A stretch of 64,000 nt of DNA, from positions 248,001 to 312,000 of the forward strand of contig JAPLFR010000008.1 in assembly GCA_026390575.1 (NCBI GenBank), read 5' to 3'. This document shows, piece after piece, positions 19,393-29,706 of this stretch. Numbering within the stretch: position 1 is the stretch's first letter; each line of letters begins with the position of its first letter. Source of the DNA: Ignavibacteriales bacterium (GTDB taxonomy: Bacteria > Bacteroidota > Ignavibacteria > UBA10030). The notes beneath the pieces are model-generated. The model was given only the letters and a program-made list of their open reading frames with translations, ran no database searches and was not told where the DNA came from. The position numbers were made by a program, and so were the translations under genes.

Positions 19393-20712
19393 ATGATGGA
19401 AACAGGGGAGAGCAATATATTTCGCGGTATCAATGTTCCCAGTAACGAGATCTTGAATAACTGCATTCATTGCGGATTGTGCCTTCCAACTTGTCCTACG
19501 TACGCACTCACCAACCTTGAACGATCATCACCACGAGGCCGCATTAGGCTCATTAAGTCTGTTGTAGAGGGGAAACTATCCATCTCCAAGGAATTTATTT
19601 ATGAGATGGACTTCTGTCTGGATTGTCAAGCATGTGAGACAGCTTGTCCGGCAGGAATCAAATACGGATCACTGGTTGAAGCCGCTCGTGCGCAGATCTA
19701 CCAAGGGCAATATGGAGGTAAAATCGAATGGCTCTTAAAAAAAATTATGTTGAGCTGGATATTTGCCCGACATGAAAGATTAAAATTCATAGCCCGCATT
19801 CTGCGATTGTACCAAAGGAGCGGGTTACAAACAATTATCGAAAATTATGGATTATTGAAAGCAATTTCAAAAAAACTATATGCCTTGCAATCACTTGCGC
19901 CAAAGATATCTAATACATTCTCATCAGAAGTCTTAGCAGAAATCATCTTACCTAAAACTAAGGTACAACATTCGGTTATTTTTCTTTCCGGATGTATCAT
20001 GGATGTTGCGTATTCAGATATCAACGACGATACAATCCAGCTGCTTTTGCAGCATGGCTGTAAAGTAATAATCCCAAAAGGGCAGAGGTGCTGCGGTTCT
20101 CTGCAAGCCCATAATGGAGATATTGATGGAGCAAGAGAATCGGCCAGGTATAACATTGAACTATTCTCTCAGTTTGACTCAGACTACCTTGTGATGAACT
20201 CTGCAGGTTGCGGAGCCTTTATGAAGGAATATAGTGAACTATTCGCCGACGATTCTATCATGAAAGAAAAAGCGAAGTTTATCTCAAAACGCACACGCGA
20301 CATAACAGAATTTCTTACATCGATTGGTTTTACACAGGCAGGAATAAAATTTTCAACGCGATATGCAGGTAAACGAATTACATATCACGATGCATGCCAT
20401 CTTGTTCATTCACAAAAGATTAGCGAGCAGCCAAGAGAGCTTATTCGAAGTGTACCAGGAATAGAATTTGTTGAACTGCCTGAAGCGGCATGGTGTTGCG
20501 GCAGTGCCGGAATTTATAACATCATGCATTTTGATCCCTCAATGCAATTCTTAAAAAGAAAGATCGAGAACATCCGGAAAGTAGATCCTGATATCATCGT
20601 CATGGGAAATCCTGGATGCATGCTCCAACTGCAGTATGGTCTTCATAATGAAGGATTAGAAGTCGAATTATTACATACAGCTACATTTTTAAGGAGGGCT
20701 TGTGAAGCATAA
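19393..20712 (+). CDS. glcF: Fe-S oxidoreductase, GlcF type
   Basis: Electron-transfer partner of the FAD oxidase. Two 4Fe-4S motifs lie at the N-terminus (CIHCGLCLPTCP and CLDCQACETACP). Two CCG cysteine-rich domains follow, each with a CCGS core (QRCCGSLQ and AWCCGSAG) and preceding or following single cysteines (SGCIMD, HDACHL, GNPGC), which in this family bind non-cubane Fe-S or haem. 439 residues, normal for GlcF. It starts 13 bp after glcD and overlaps the next gene by 11 bp. Confidence 0.9.
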   Translation: MMETGESNIFRGINVPSNEILNNCIHCGLCLPTCPTYALTNLERSSPRGRIRLIKSVVEGKLSISKEFIYEMDFCLDCQACETACPAGIKYGSLVEAARAQIYQGQYGGKIEWLLKKIMLSWIFARHERLKFIARILRLYQRSGLQTIIENYGLLKAISKKLYALQSLAPKISNTFSSEVLAEIILPKTKVQHSVIFLSGCIMDVAYSDINDDTIQLLLQHGCKVIIPKGQRCCGSLQAHNGDIDGARESARYNIELFSQFDSDYLVMNSAGCGAFMKEYSELFADDSIMKEKAKFISKRTRDITEFLTSIGFTQAGIKFSTRYAGKRITYHDACHLVHSQKISEQPRELIRSVPGIEFVELPEAAWCCGSAGIYNIMHFDPSMQFLKRKIENIRKVDPDIIVMGNPGCMLQLQYGLHNEGLEVELLHTATFLRRACEA

Positions 20713-21187
20713 GCGATTAAAAGTATATTTATCTGGGGGTATGGAATACGCAAAAAATGAAGGTGTGGATTGGCGATCTGATTTGGACGAATGGATAAAA
20801 CAAAACCTCAAGCATTCCGTTTTTAATCCGAATGTTGAAAGTGATAAATACCTTCGCAAAATCATGTCAAACAATGAGTTCAGATGTTCCAAGGAAAGTG
20901 ATATAAAGGCTTATACTAAAATTGTAAAACATTTTGTTGACCAGGATTCAAATGAAATTGCATTGCGCTCAGACTATGTGATCTGTTTGTGGGATGCAAG
21001 TGCACAACGAGGCGCCGGAACAAAAGGCGAACTAACGATTGCCCGATATTTTAAGAAACCGGTGTATATGGTTACTCGAATTCCCAAAACGAAGATACCG
21101 GGCTGGGTATTAGGCTGTGTAAATGAATTTTTCCCGTCATTTGACGAGTTAAAAGCGTATCTATACCAAAAATATGCATCTCAATGA
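20702..21187 (+). CDS. nucleoside 2-deoxyribosyltransferase-like protein
   Basis: A 161-residue protein starting at GTG (20702) with a strong AAGGAGG site at 20692-20698, inside the end of glcF. The N-terminal VYLSGGM and the later SDYVICLWDASAQRGAGTKGELTIARYFKKPVY are the pattern of the nucleoside deoxyribosyltransferase/TIR-like Rossmann family, where the Gly-rich turn and the Glu contact the sugar. Distant members include nucleotide hydrolases, so the reaction is uncertain. The 11-bp overlap implies translational coupling to glcF. Confidence 0.75.
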   Translation: MKHKRLKVYLSGGMEYAKNEGVDWRSDLDEWIKQNLKHSVFNPNVESDKYLRKIMSNNEFRCSKESDIKAYTKIVKHFVDQDSNEIALRSDYVICLWDASAQRGAGTKGELTIARYFKKPVYMVTRIPKTKIPGWVLGCVNEFFPSFDELKAYLYQKYASQ

Positions 21188-21243
21188 TCCTAGAATGGCA
21201 CTATTTGGATTTTCCTTCGGCAATGCATATATTATATGTATCG

Positions 21244-21249
21244 TATAAT
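21244..21249 (+). promoter_or_regulatory. probable -10 box of ssrA
   Basis: A perfect TATAAT at 21244-21249 ends 9 bp before the first base of the mature tmRNA sequence. No good TTGACA-like -35 box is visible 16-18 bp upstream. Only the -10 is proposed. Confidence 0.6.
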
Positions 21250-21258
21250 CAACCTGTT

Positions 21259-21626
21259 GGGGGTGAAATGGCTTCGACGGGGACGAGGAAGCTTAAGACG
21301 GCGTGCCGTGGTCACCGTGTCCACGATAAAAAGCGGTAAACTATAAGTGCAAATTACGATTACGCACTGGCTGCCTAATATAATTAGGTGACCCGTTCAC
21401 TCTGGTATTTCCCACGATGCTTGGGCTGAACGTCGACTAAAGTGGGATAGTTCTTTTTCGTACTCAAGGAGAGAGAGCGAATCCGTTGAAAAACGGATCA
21501 CTTGAGCTGGTGCGAGGTAAATCCTGCCTGCTGGAGTTCCCTTGCACGAGATTCAAAAACAGGATACGCGCGTAGAAGTTTTAGGAGTCTTCTCTTCGGA
21601 CCGGGGTTCGACTCCCCGCACCTCCA
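21259..21626 (+). ncRNA. ssrA: transfer-messenger RNA (tmRNA)
   Basis: One-piece tmRNA that rescues stalled ribosomes and tags the unfinished peptide. The 5' end GGGGGTGAAATGGCTTCGACG pairs with the 3' end CACCTCC, and the 3' T-arm sequence GGTTCGACTCC is present. The tag reading frame is GCA AAT TAC GAT TAC GCA CTG GCT GCC TAA at 21349-21378, giving encoded tag ANYDYALAA with the usual hydrophobic ALAA degradation signal. CCA is apparently not fully encoded. SmpB is not in the window. Confidence 0.96.
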
Positions 21627-21754
21627 CAATATTTACACCTAATATTAACGAACCCTCCATAATATATTTCCAATTCACTGATTAGAGTGATGTATGAATA
21701 AAACAATTGAATATAATGAAACCACAATGATAAACCGTTTTATAAACAGTTTGG

Positions 21755-22681
21755 ATGAATGTAATGTCTGATCTGCCCAAATTAGGAATTGTTCTTAATC
21801 CGAAAGCCGGAAGAGGACGCGGCCTCAACATTGAAAAATCGTTAGTTGAATATTTACGCCGGCGAAATATTGTTTTTCAACTTGAAAAAACCAAGGGACC
21901 GATGCACGCTATTGATATTTCAAGGCAACTGAGCAAGGAGTTCGATGTTATTGTTGCTATGGGAGGCGATGGAACAGTGAATGAAACTGCAGCAGGAGTT
22001 TTAGGGAGCACAGCATCGCTTGCGATTTTTCCAATTGGCTCTGGTAATGACTTTAACAAACTCATTAGAATTCCAAATAAAGTAAATCTTGCAATTGATA
22101 CAATAGTTTCAGGAACTAAAAAATTATTCGATCTTGGGAGAGTATCAATACGAAATTCTACGGGCATGTCTCAAATAAAAATTTTTGTGAATACTTTAGG
22201 AATTGGAATTGATGCTCAGATTGCGAAAGAGGCGAAACGAATTAATTATTTACGTGGATTGCCTTTATATGTCCTTGCAGCTATTAAAGCATTAAGCATT
22301 TATTCACCCAACGAATATACTATTTCTGATAATAGTACGACAAGAAAAGAAAAAGCTTATCTCTTGTGTATTGGAAATGGAATCTACGAGGGAGGTGGAT
22401 TTAAGATGCTGCCAGAGGCTAATCCAAGTGATTCAAAATTGAATATATGTCTCATTCGAAAAATGTCAGTATGGAATGCGATTCCATTAGTGCCAAAGAT
22501 CATTCATGGAACCCATGGAGAGCATAATATGGTGACTTTGTGGGACACAAAGATACTCAGAGTTTCGTCTGACCAGCCATTTATACTTCATGGAGATGGT
22601 GAAATATTTGAAGAGAATGCAATTGATGTAACAATAGATTTAATGCCAAAAGCGATTAGTATGATTATCCCCAAGAATTGA
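21755..22681 (+). CDS. diacylglycerol/lipid kinase family protein
   Basis: A 308-residue protein of the DAGK catalytic family (YegS/DgkB type), phosphorylating a lipid with ATP at the membrane surface. Diagnostic motifs are NPKAGRGRG at the N-terminus, the nucleotide-binding GGDGTVNETAAGV, and GSGNDFNK. The C-terminal beta-sandwich includes GNGIYEGGGFKMLPEAN and the conserved HGDGE near the end. Start could also be the second ATG at 21764. It is convergent with purL, with 71 bp between the stops and no clear terminator. Confidence 0.9.
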   Translation: MNVMSDLPKLGIVLNPKAGRGRGLNIEKSLVEYLRRRNIVFQLEKTKGPMHAIDISRQLSKEFDVIVAMGGDGTVNETAAGVLGSTASLAIFPIGSGNDFNKLIRIPNKVNLAIDTIVSGTKKLFDLGRVSIRNSTGMSQIKIFVNTLGIGIDAQIAKEAKRINYLRGLPLYVLAAIKALSIYSPNEYTISDNSTTRKEKAYLLCIGNGIYEGGGFKMLPEANPSDSKLNICLIRKMSVWNAIPLVPKIIHGTHGEHNMVTLWDTKILRVSSDQPFILHGDGEIFEENAIDVTIDLMPKAISMIIPKN

Positions 22682-22752
22682 AGTATTGTGCTATAATGTA
22701 TATTATGCAGAATAGCAAATTCCCTTCTCGATTTATTGATATCATTTATTAT

Positions 22753-25026
22753 TTAATTCTGTTCGATCGGCATTCTTTTTTCAATGGATTTATTGTAGCA
22801 GTTAATCGCTTCCATTGCATTAAGATCAATGAAGGAATCTATCTTCAATCTTCCATCTCCTGTAACTTTGCCTATCTGAGTCGCATCTATTTTATTTTGA
22901 CTAGAGATTGCTAAGACCTGTGGTAATTTGTTTTTATTGCACGATACTATTACCCTTGATTGTGATTCTCCAAAGTATATAAAATCTTTCCTGAATTGTT
23001 TTACTCCATTCTCAATCAATTCTATGTGGCAACCCAACTCGTTTTTATCATTTAGACATTCAACAAGTGTTACTGCTAAGCCACCATCTGAAATATCGTG
23101 CATTGAGTTAACAATATTTTTTGCTGCGAACTCTTGACAGACGTTGTGAAGTCGCGCTTCATAATCTAAATCAATGCTGGGAGCATCACCAAGAATATCA
23201 TTCAGACTCATAGATTGATATTCCGATCCACCAATTTCTCCATAATTCACGCCTAACTCTACGATAATATCATCAACTTGAGTAAAATGTGACCCTACAA
23301 TATGATCTACGTCGTTTAACAGACCTAGCATACCAATGACCGGAGTTGGAATGATTGCTCCACTCGGTCCTTCGTTATAAAAACTAACGTTTCCACCAGT
23401 AACTGGAGTTGCGAATGCGATGCATGCCTCTCTCATACCAGCAATCGCTTCTGTGAATTGCCAATAGATTTCAGGATCGTATGGATTTCCGAAATTTAAG
23501 CAATTAGTTATGGCAATTGGCTTTGCCCCTACACACGCGACGTTTCTTGCAGCTTCAGCTACAGCTATCTGTGTGCCTCTTCTTGGGTTCAAGTATACAA
23601 ATTTAGCATTACAATCTGTTTTAAGAGCAAGTCCCTTACGTGATTCTTTTAAACGAATTACAGCCGCATCTCCATCTGCTAGTAGAACACTGTTTGTTCG
23701 CACCATAGAATCATACTGTTCATATACCCATCTTTTACTTGCTATCGATGGTCGTTCGAGTAAATTAAGTAAGCATTTGTTCATATCTTTCGGTGCTGGT
23801 AAAGATTGTGGCTCAAATTTTCTACATTGATCTACATATTTTGGTCTTTGTATTTCACGCTTGTAGACTGGTGCGCCACTTCCACCTAATACGAGAGGTT
23901 CTGCGGGAAGATTTGCTATGATCTCTTTATTCAAACGAATAATTATGTTCGGAGTATCTTCAACAACTCCAATAGTCTTTGCTTCTATATCCCACTTTTT
24001 AAAGAGATTAGCTACTTCCTCTTCGTGTCCTTTTTGTATGATGAACAACATTCTTTCTTGCGATTCAGATAATAGGATTTCATAAGGAGTCATCTCTTTT
24101 TCACGTAACGGAATTTCTTCAAGATCAATCATCATTCCTGAATTGCCTCTTGCACTCATCTCTGATGTTGAGCATGTGATTCCAGCCGCTCCCATATCTT
24201 GAACACCAATGACAAATCCGCTTGCAATAACTTCTAAGGTAGCTTCTAATAATATTTTGCCAGCAAATGGATCACCAACCTGAACAGAAGACTTCTTTGC
24301 TTCAGATTTTTCCGAAATTTCTTCTGAAGCGAATGTTGCACCATGAATTCCATCTCGGCCGGTCTTTGATCCGACTATCATTACAATATTTCCCTTACCT
24401 TTTGCAATTGCTTTCGCAATTTTGCCATGCTCCACAACTCCAACTGCCATGGCATTCAACAAAGGATTATCTTGATATGAATCGTCGAAATAGACTTCTC
24501 CTGCTACTGTTGGTACACCAAAACTGTTTCCATAATCCGCTATACCTTTTACGACTCTTCTGAACAGATGACTTATTTTTGGATCAGCTAAACGGCCAAA
24601 CCTTAAAGAATTTAAAACAGCAATCGGCCGGGCACCCATTGAAAAAATATCTCGTAAAATACCGCCAACTCCTGTTGCTGCACCCTGATAAGGCTCTACA
24701 GCTGAAGGATGATTGTGGCTTTCAATTTTAAATGCTACTGCAAGCCCATCGCCGATATCCACAAGTCCCGCATTTTCTTCTCCGGCTTCTACCAATAAGT
24801 GCGGACCTTTACGCGGTAATGTTTTCAACTGTGCAATAGAATTCTTATAGCTGCAATGTTCACTCCACATAACACTAAAAATACCTAATTCTGTAAAAGT
24901 TGGTACCCGGCCTAATATTTTTAATATACGATCATATTCTTCTTTCGAAAGACCGTGATCTTTTACGAGCTCAATTGTTATTTCTGGATCGATTCCTTTA
25001 ACAGGTAGATTTTTCAATTTCTTCAT
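22753..25026 (-). CDS. purL: phosphoribosylformylglycinamidine synthase, large subunit
   Basis: ATP-dependent amidation of FGAR to FGAM, fourth step of purine synthesis. The 757-residue length marks the small PurL form that needs separate PurQ (glutaminase) and PurS; neither is in this window. Conserved blocks are [49 protein letters not shown] and the second AIRS-like half with GGNVSFYNE and [11 protein letters not shown]. The gene follows mutS2 in the transcription-unit order but with 91 bp between them. Confidence 0.96.
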   Translation of the reverse strand: MKKLKNLPVKGIDPEITIELVKDHGLSKEEYDRILKILGRVPTFTELGIFSVMWSEHCSYKNSIAQLKTLPRKGPHLLVEAGEENAGLVDIGDGLAVAFKIESHNHPSAVEPYQGAATGVGGILRDIFSMGARPIAVLNSLRFGRLADPKISHLFRRVVKGIADYGNSFGVPTVAGEVYFDDSYQDNPLLNAMAVGVVEHGKIAKAIAKGKGNIVMIVGSKTGRDGIHGATFASEEISEKSEAKKSSVQVGDPFAGKILLEATLEVIASGFVIGVQDMGAAGITCSTSEMSARGNSGMMIDLEEIPLREKEMTPYEILLSESQERMLFIIQKGHEEEVANLFKKWDIEAKTIGVVEDTPNIIIRLNKEIIANLPAEPLVLGGSGAPVYKREIQRPKYVDQCRKFEPQSLPAPKDMNKCLLNLLERPSIASKRWVYEQYDSMVRTNSVLLADGDAAVIRLKESRKGLALKTDCNAKFVYLNPRRGTQIAVAEAARNVACVGAKPIAITNCLNFGNPYDPEIYWQFTEAIAGMREACIAFATPVTGGNVSFYNEGPSGAIIPTPVIGMLGLLNDVDHIVGSHFTQVDDIIVELGVNYGEIGGSEYQSMSLNDILGDAPSIDLDYEARLHNVCQEFAAKNIVNSMHDISDGGLAVTLVECLNDKNELGCHIELIENGVKQFRKDFIYFGESQSRVIVSCNKNKLPQVLAISSQNKIDATQIGKVTGDGRLKIDSFIDLNAMEAINCYNKSIEKRMPIEQN

Positions 25027-25117
25027 TTTAATACAAACCTTAAGTAATATTTATTAGTTCATCGATACAAAAGTAAAACATTTTACATCAGTATCTTATC
25101 AGTTGTTTCATGATAAA

Positions 25118-27487
25118 TCAATTCAACTCAACGACTGTTACACCTGTACCACCCTCATTCCATTCACCCAAGCGAAAGGCTTTTACATGCGGGTACATTT
25201 TCACGAAATCACTAATCCTTTTTCGTAGTGCCCCTGTACCCTTTCCATGGATAATATCAACGCGATGTAATCCTGCAGCATAAGCATTATCTAGGAACGT
25301 CTGGACTTGTGCAATAGCTTCATCACCAAAAAGCCCTCTTAGATCGATTTCATTTGCTGCTTCGGGAGCAGGAGTGGTTGATGAAGAGCTAGAATATTGT
25401 TTCGGTTGCTTTTGTTCTTTGTGCAAATCGGTCAATGTAATTCGAAGCCTTGCATCACCGCAAAGGACGATGGCATGTTTTCCGTGAATTTCTATTACTT
25501 CTCCCTTTTCATGTCCATCACGAATTCGAACGATATCGCCTTTTTCAATTAATTCAGTGTTCGGAGGAGTTGTTTGTTCTTCAAGCGTGAATTTTTCTAG
25601 ATCTTCGCCAAGTTTTTTGAGCACTTGGTGCGATGAGCGGACAATTTCTCGCTGAGCGCCGCTCTCGCGAATTTCCTTTACTGAACGCTCAACTTTTAAC
25701 TGAGCTTGCTGAACAATTTCTTTTGCTTCCTCAATTGCTTTTTTCCTAATTGTTCCTAATTCACGTTTTAATTGCGTTGTCTTTTGTTCGTAAGATAAAA
25801 TCATCGATTCTAAATGCTCTTTTTCTTTTGCTGTTTGACGCAATTGATGTTGATATTCTTGACCTTGACGTTCAAGTTCCAGAATAAGCGATTCAAGCTT
25901 CGTTTTTTCATCTCCCATTTGAGTGCGTGCCCGATTCAAGAGAGTATGCGATATTCCTAACCGTTCAGCAAGCTCGAATGCGTAACTGCTTCCTGGAATT
26001 CCGCTTCTGAAACGATAGGTTGGCGATAAGGACTCTTGGTCAAACTCCATAGAAGCGTTGTCCATGCCTAGCGTTTCATGAGCAAATACTTTCAATATAC
26101 CGTGATGCGTTGTCGCTATAGTGATCGCTTGCCGGGCAGTAAGGTCTTGCAGCACCACAGCCGCCAAGGCACCTCCTTCAGATGGATCTGTTCCTGTGCC
26201 AATTTCATCAATCAATACCAACGATAATGCATCTGCTTCTTCAAGAATATTATGGAGTGAATGAAGATGTGAACTAAAAGAGCTCAGATCATTTTCAATA
26301 GACTGGTCGTCGCCTATATCGACAAATATTTTTTGAAATGGAAATAGTTCTGATTCAGAATCCGCGGGAATATGAATGCCTGCCTGTGCACATAATGCCA
26401 GGAGGCCGACTGTTTTCATCGTCACAGTTTTACCGCCGGCATTTGGACCGGTGATGATAAGCGTTTGAGTCTCCCCGCCAAGTTCTATCGAAAGCGGGAC
26501 AGTTTTTTCTCTTTTAAGATGCTGAAGAAGAATTGGGTGCCGAGCATTGAATAATTTAATGCATGGGACAGCAGAAATCACAGGCGGATTTCCGCATAAT
26601 TCAATCGAATACTTTCCACGTGCGAAGATAACGTCAAGTTCTGTAAGAGCAGAATAACTTACGGCGAGTGGTTCGCGTATTTCGCTGACCTGTTTTGTGA
26701 GATCGGCGAGAATACGATGAATTTCTCGCTGCTCACGGAGTTGAAGCTCTCGTAAGGCATTATTGAGCTCAAGTGATTCTGCCGGTTCAATAAACACAGT
26801 AGCACCGCTTGAAGAAGAAGAATGAATGAATCCTGGTACACTGTGCTTGTATTCTGATTTAATAGGAATCACAAATCGACCATCACGGGTCGTGATAATA
26901 TCATCTTGGAGAAATTCCTGCTGAGCGACGTTCCGGAGTATAGATTCAAGCCGCTTCCGCAATGCATCACTCGCCCCTATCATCGAGCGCCGAATATCAC
27001 GCAATTCTCGGCTCGCTGAATCTTTGACAAATCCCCGCTCATCCAGCGCTTCATCAATGTGATGTTCAATTATTTTATCAGCAAACAATTGCTGGTGATA
27101 GATGCCTATCGCTGGATATTGTGAAGCACGTTTTACCAGAAATACTTTAAGTGAACGAGAAACGCGAATGGTCGCTGCAATTTCTAATAATTCAACAAGA
27201 GAAAGAACCTGGTTTTCGACCGTTGTCTTCTTCAATGCAGCGACGATATTTTTAAATCCATCTAATGGAATTGCTGTTTCGGCAATAAGAAGCTCTTTGG
27301 CTTCTGAAACTTTACGAAGTTCTTGCTCAATGATAGTGCGGTCGATTTGTGGTGTAAGGCGGAGAGTTTGCTGTCTTCCAGATTCTGAAAATGCAAGTTT
27401 GCTAATCCGTTCAACTACTTTATCATATTCCAGCTTGCGCTGTGCATCAACGAAATAAGGTGGAAGATGTATGGACGGCTGAGTCAC
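25118..27487 (-). CDS. mutS2: endonuclease MutS2
   Basis: A 789-residue MutS2: N-terminal core and clamp domains, an ABC-type ATPase with Walker A GPNAGGKT at 347-354 and Walker B LVLIDEIGTGTDP, a long coiled coil (about 510-640), and a C-terminal Smr nuclease domain with VDIIHGKGTGALR and an LRG motif. It lacks the mismatch-recognition domain of MutS. Known roles are suppression of recombination and rescue of collided ribosomes. It starts with GTG whose G is the last base of the cvpA TAG stop, so coupling is likely. Confidence 0.95.
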   Translation of the reverse strand: MTQPSIHLPPYFVDAQRKLEYDKVVERISKLAFSESGRQQTLRLTPQIDRTIIEQELRKVSEAKELLIAETAIPLDGFKNIVAALKKTTVENQVLSLVELLEIAATIRVSRSLKVFLVKRASQYPAIGIYHQQLFADKIIEHHIDEALDERGFVKDSASRELRDIRRSMIGASDALRKRLESILRNVAQQEFLQDDIITTRDGRFVIPIKSEYKHSVPGFIHSSSSSGATVFIEPAESLELNNALRELQLREQREIHRILADLTKQVSEIREPLAVSYSALTELDVIFARGKYSIELCGNPPVISAVPCIKLFNARHPILLQHLKREKTVPLSIELGGETQTLIITGPNAGGKTVTMKTVGLLALCAQAGIHIPADSESELFPFQKIFVDIGDDQSIENDLSSFSSHLHSLHNILEEADALSLVLIDEIGTGTDPSEGGALAAVVLQDLTARQAITIATTHHGILKVFAHETLGMDNASMEFDQESLSPTYRFRSGIPGSSYAFELAERLGISHTLLNRARTQMGDEKTKLESLILELERQGQEYQHQLRQTAKEKEHLESMILSYEQKTTQLKRELGTIRKKAIEEAKEIVQQAQLKVERSVKEIRESGAQREIVRSSHQVLKKLGEDLEKFTLEEQTTPPNTELIEKGDIVRIRDGHEKGEVIEIHGKHAIVLCGDARLRITLTDLHKEQKQPKQYSSSSSTTPAPEAANEIDLRGLFGDEAIAQVQTFLDNAYAAGLHRVDIIHGKGTGALRKRISDFVKMYPHVKAFRLGEWNEGGTGVTVVELN

Positions 27488-28119
27488 TATGGATTTTGCT
27501 TCCGAGCTGTTTCACGAGCCTCGTTTATTTTTTCCAACTGTTTTCTTTTGTCCAATACGGCAGAGCTATCGACGGATCCGTGAATGCCTTTTACTTTTGT
27601 TTTTCCATCAATTGCACCAGGATTACTCATTTCTTTAAGCTTTTCAAAAGAATCAGTGCCAAGCGATGATGTTAAATCCAATATTTGAGGTGCGATATTT
27701 ACTATGGGTTTATAGAACCGTGCATCACGTTTTGTTTCATGAGAAGGAAATCCCGTGAGTGCAAAAATAAAGAGCAGAGAACTAATAAACAAAGCACCTT
27801 CAATGCAACCAAGAGCCATTCCGCCAATTCGGTCTGCCAAACCTCCAATTTTATAACCGCCAGTAAGAATTTTGTACAGCAGCCCTTGTAGTATCGCCAT
27901 TCCTAAGAAAATAAATAAGAATCCGTACATCGAAGCATCGGTGGACTGAATCCATCCGTTTTCTGATAAAAATTGACCGAGATCATGCATATAAATCTGC
28001 CCAAGAAAGAGGCCGGCAATGAGAGCGACAATTGCAACGAGTTTGCGGACAGCACCATCGCGCAATCCGAGCAGAATAAAAACGAGCATTGGTATGCCGA
28101 TAAGAATGTCGAGCATCAT
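27487..28119 (-). CDS. CvpA family membrane protein
   Basis: A 210-residue protein with four hydrophobic segments in its first 130 residues and the family pattern DILIGIPMLVFILLGLRDGAVRK, then GGLADRIGGMALGCIEGALF, followed by a polar C-terminal tail. CvpA was named from colicin V production but is a widespread inner-membrane protein of unclear function. It commonly lies next to mutS2, as here. Start may be the first or second of two consecutive ATG codons. Confidence 0.87.
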   Translation of the reverse strand: MMLDILIGIPMLVFILLGLRDGAVRKLVAIVALIAGLFLGQIYMHDLGQFLSENGWIQSTDASMYGFLFIFLGMAILQGLLYKILTGGYKIGGLADRIGGMALGCIEGALFISSLLFIFALTGFPSHETKRDARFYKPIVNIAPQILDLTSSLGTDSFEKLKEMSNPGAIDGKTKVKGIHGSVDSSAVLDKRKQLEKINEARETARKQNP

Positions 28120-28123
28120 GGCA

Positions 28124-28573
28124 TTATTCTCCTAATTGCTGTTTCACTACTTCTTGTACAACTTTTCCGTCAATCTTGCCTTTTAATTCTTTCATTGCAG
28201 CAGGCATGACCTTTCCGAAATCTTTTGCAGAGACTGCCCCAACTTCCTGGATTATTTTTTTTACAATATCCACGGCTTCTTCCCTGCTCATTTGCTTTGG
28301 CAAATATTCATGAATGATTTCGAGCTCACGTTGTTCTTGATCTGCAAGGTCTGTCCTCCCTGCTTTCTGGTACATCTCTAGTGCTTCCTTCCGCTTCTTC
28401 GTCTCAGACAAGAGAATTGTCAATTCATCCTCGGTTGTAATGCCTGAACCAGCACCACGTTTAGAAAGTTCTATAATTCGTGACCGAATAGATCGAATCG
28501 TGTTCAACTTAATGCTGTCGCCGGATTTCATTGCGGCTTTAAGATCATCGTTAATCTTTTCGGAGAGTGCCAT
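28124..28573 (-). CDS. yqeY: GatB/YqeY domain protein
   Basis: A 149-residue protein matching YqeY: LSEKINDDLKAAMKSGDSIKLNTIRSIRS at the start, then AGRTDLADQEQRELEIIHEYLPKQMS, and GKVMPAAMKELKGKIDGKVV. It is related to the tail domain of the GatB amidotransferase subunit, which binds tRNA, but works alone and its role is not settled. It is first in the yqeY-cvpA-mutS2 run; 4 bp separate it from cvpA. Confidence 0.93.
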   Translation of the reverse strand: MALSEKINDDLKAAMKSGDSIKLNTIRSIRSRIIELSKRGAGSGITTEDELTILLSETKKRKEALEMYQKAGRTDLADQEQRELEIIHEYLPKQMSREEAVDIVKKIIQEVGAVSAKDFGKVMPAAMKELKGKIDGKVVQEVVKQQLGE

Positions 28574-28852
28574 TATTCTTGCCCTTCATTGAGTTAGCAC
28601 ATGAAGAATGATCGGTCATTCTTGCTGCATAGTACGTGTCATTCACTTATCATGCCATTTTTACTTACATAAATAAAAATACAAAATAAATGCTTTACCT
28701 GCCAATGACGTATGTCTCAATTTAATATTAAAGGGTAGGCGAGGATTACTTGCGCATTGTCTTTTTGGCAAGGGGCAGGAACGTCAATCTATCTTTCCTT
28801 CCACAAACGCACTATGCGAATACACAATCGTTTCATCCTGAATGGATGAGTC
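28574..28852. other. intergenic region upstream of yqeY
   Basis: 279 bp without a supported gene. It holds a perfect hairpin at 28604-28623 (arms AAGAATGA/TCATTCTT, loop TCGG), 31 bp before the yqeY start on the minus strand, which would lie in the yqeY mRNA leader. The remainder is AT-rich, with no promoter clear enough to mark. Confidence 0.5.
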
Positions 28853-29086
28853 TTATTTGATAACCCGCTCAGCTTTTTTCACAGCTTTTTCGACCGGCTC
28901 GATAGTCGAAGTGACTGACTTACCTGTATAATAAATATATGCAAGAAATGCGATCAGTATGATAACGGCATATATGAATAATTTTATCGTCTTTTTTATG
29001 ACAAAAAACACTATGACACTTACTAGACATAGCGCGAGAATCATGTAAAACTTATTTGATAAAATAATATCGACAAAATCACTCAT
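28853..29086 (-). CDS. small membrane protein, unknown function
   Basis: A 77-residue protein, two hydrophobic helices (about residues 13-30 and 35-52) and a basic amphipathic C-terminal tail (EPVEKAVKKAERVIK). I recognise no family. Codon use and the clean two-helix layout support a real gene, but the size leaves doubt. It is 50 bp downstream of the VF530-like gene on the same strand. Confidence 0.55.
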   Translation of the reverse strand: MSDFVDIILSNKFYMILALCLVSVIVFFVIKKTIKLFIYAVIILIAFLAYIYYTGKSVTSTIEPVEKAVKKAERVIK

Positions 29087-29136
29087 TTCTCTAGTCCGTT
29101 ACAAAAAAAACCTCTAACCGAGGTTGCTGACATTGT

Positions 29137-29391
29137 CTAGATATAATTTCTTATACTTTCAAGATACATCTTTTCCACTTTTATTCGTGCCCAAGGAGTT
29201 TTACGCAGGAATTTTAAACTCGATTGAATACTTGGATTGTCATTGAAGCATTTGATCTTAATCCGTGCTCCCATCTGTTCCCACCCATAGTGAGCTACCA
29301 AATGCTGCAAGATAGTTTCCAAAGTCTTTCCGTGCAATGGATTATTCGGCTGTTCCGATTTCATACAAATCCGGCAATCTCCATTCTTCAT
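29137..29391 (-). CDS. VF530 family DNA-binding protein (DUF2132)
   Basis: An 84-residue protein whose core NPLHGKTLETILQHLVAHYGWEQMG and CFNDNPSIQSSLKFLRKTPWAR is the VF530/DUF2132 signature. The family forms small helical proteins, described from a Vibrio structure as DNA-binding-like; the cellular role is unknown. An alternative start at Met10 (base 29364) would remove a non-conserved N-terminus with two cysteines. Confidence 0.85.
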   Translation of the reverse strand: MKNGDCRICMKSEQPNNPLHGKTLETILQHLVAHYGWEQMGARIKIKCFNDNPSIQSSLKFLRKTPWARIKVEKMYLESIRNYI

Positions 29392-29706
29392 TGGCTAAGA
29401 TCGTTGTAGCTGATTTGTTGTAGTGTTCAGCCCATATTTTTTGACCACCCCTAAAAAATCTTTATCTTTTTATTTTCATTTGTCATTCCACCGTATTTCT
29501 GTAGAATCCGGTCACTGACCGGATCACTCATCCACAATTGTCCGATGTGATCATCGCCTGCCTGCCGCAGGCAGGGACTCTACTACTGACCTCGGCTGAT
29601 TTCAAAACCGCGAACATCCGCCAAACACCGCTTAGGGTAAACCGGTCGCATCTCTTCCTACCGCATCTCCCTCGGATGTTCAGAAAAAACGAGATAAAAA
29701 AAATGG
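29392..29706. other. intergenic region with palindromic repeat
   Basis: 315 bp with no supported gene. It contains a two-hairpin repeat of the TGTAGAATCC family (29500-29583) and a second palindrome CCTGCCTGCCGCAGGCAGG at 29558-29576. The rest is unremarkable. Confidence 0.6.
29500..29583. repeat. TGTAGAATCC two-hairpin repeat, copy A
   Basis: First hairpin has arms CCGGTCA/TGACCGG (29508-29522). The second half begins GTCCGATGTGATCATCG but is interrupted by the palindrome CCTGCCTGCCGCAGGCAGG before the closing GGACTCTAC-like end. Matches copies at 30801 and 30969. Confidence 0.75.
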
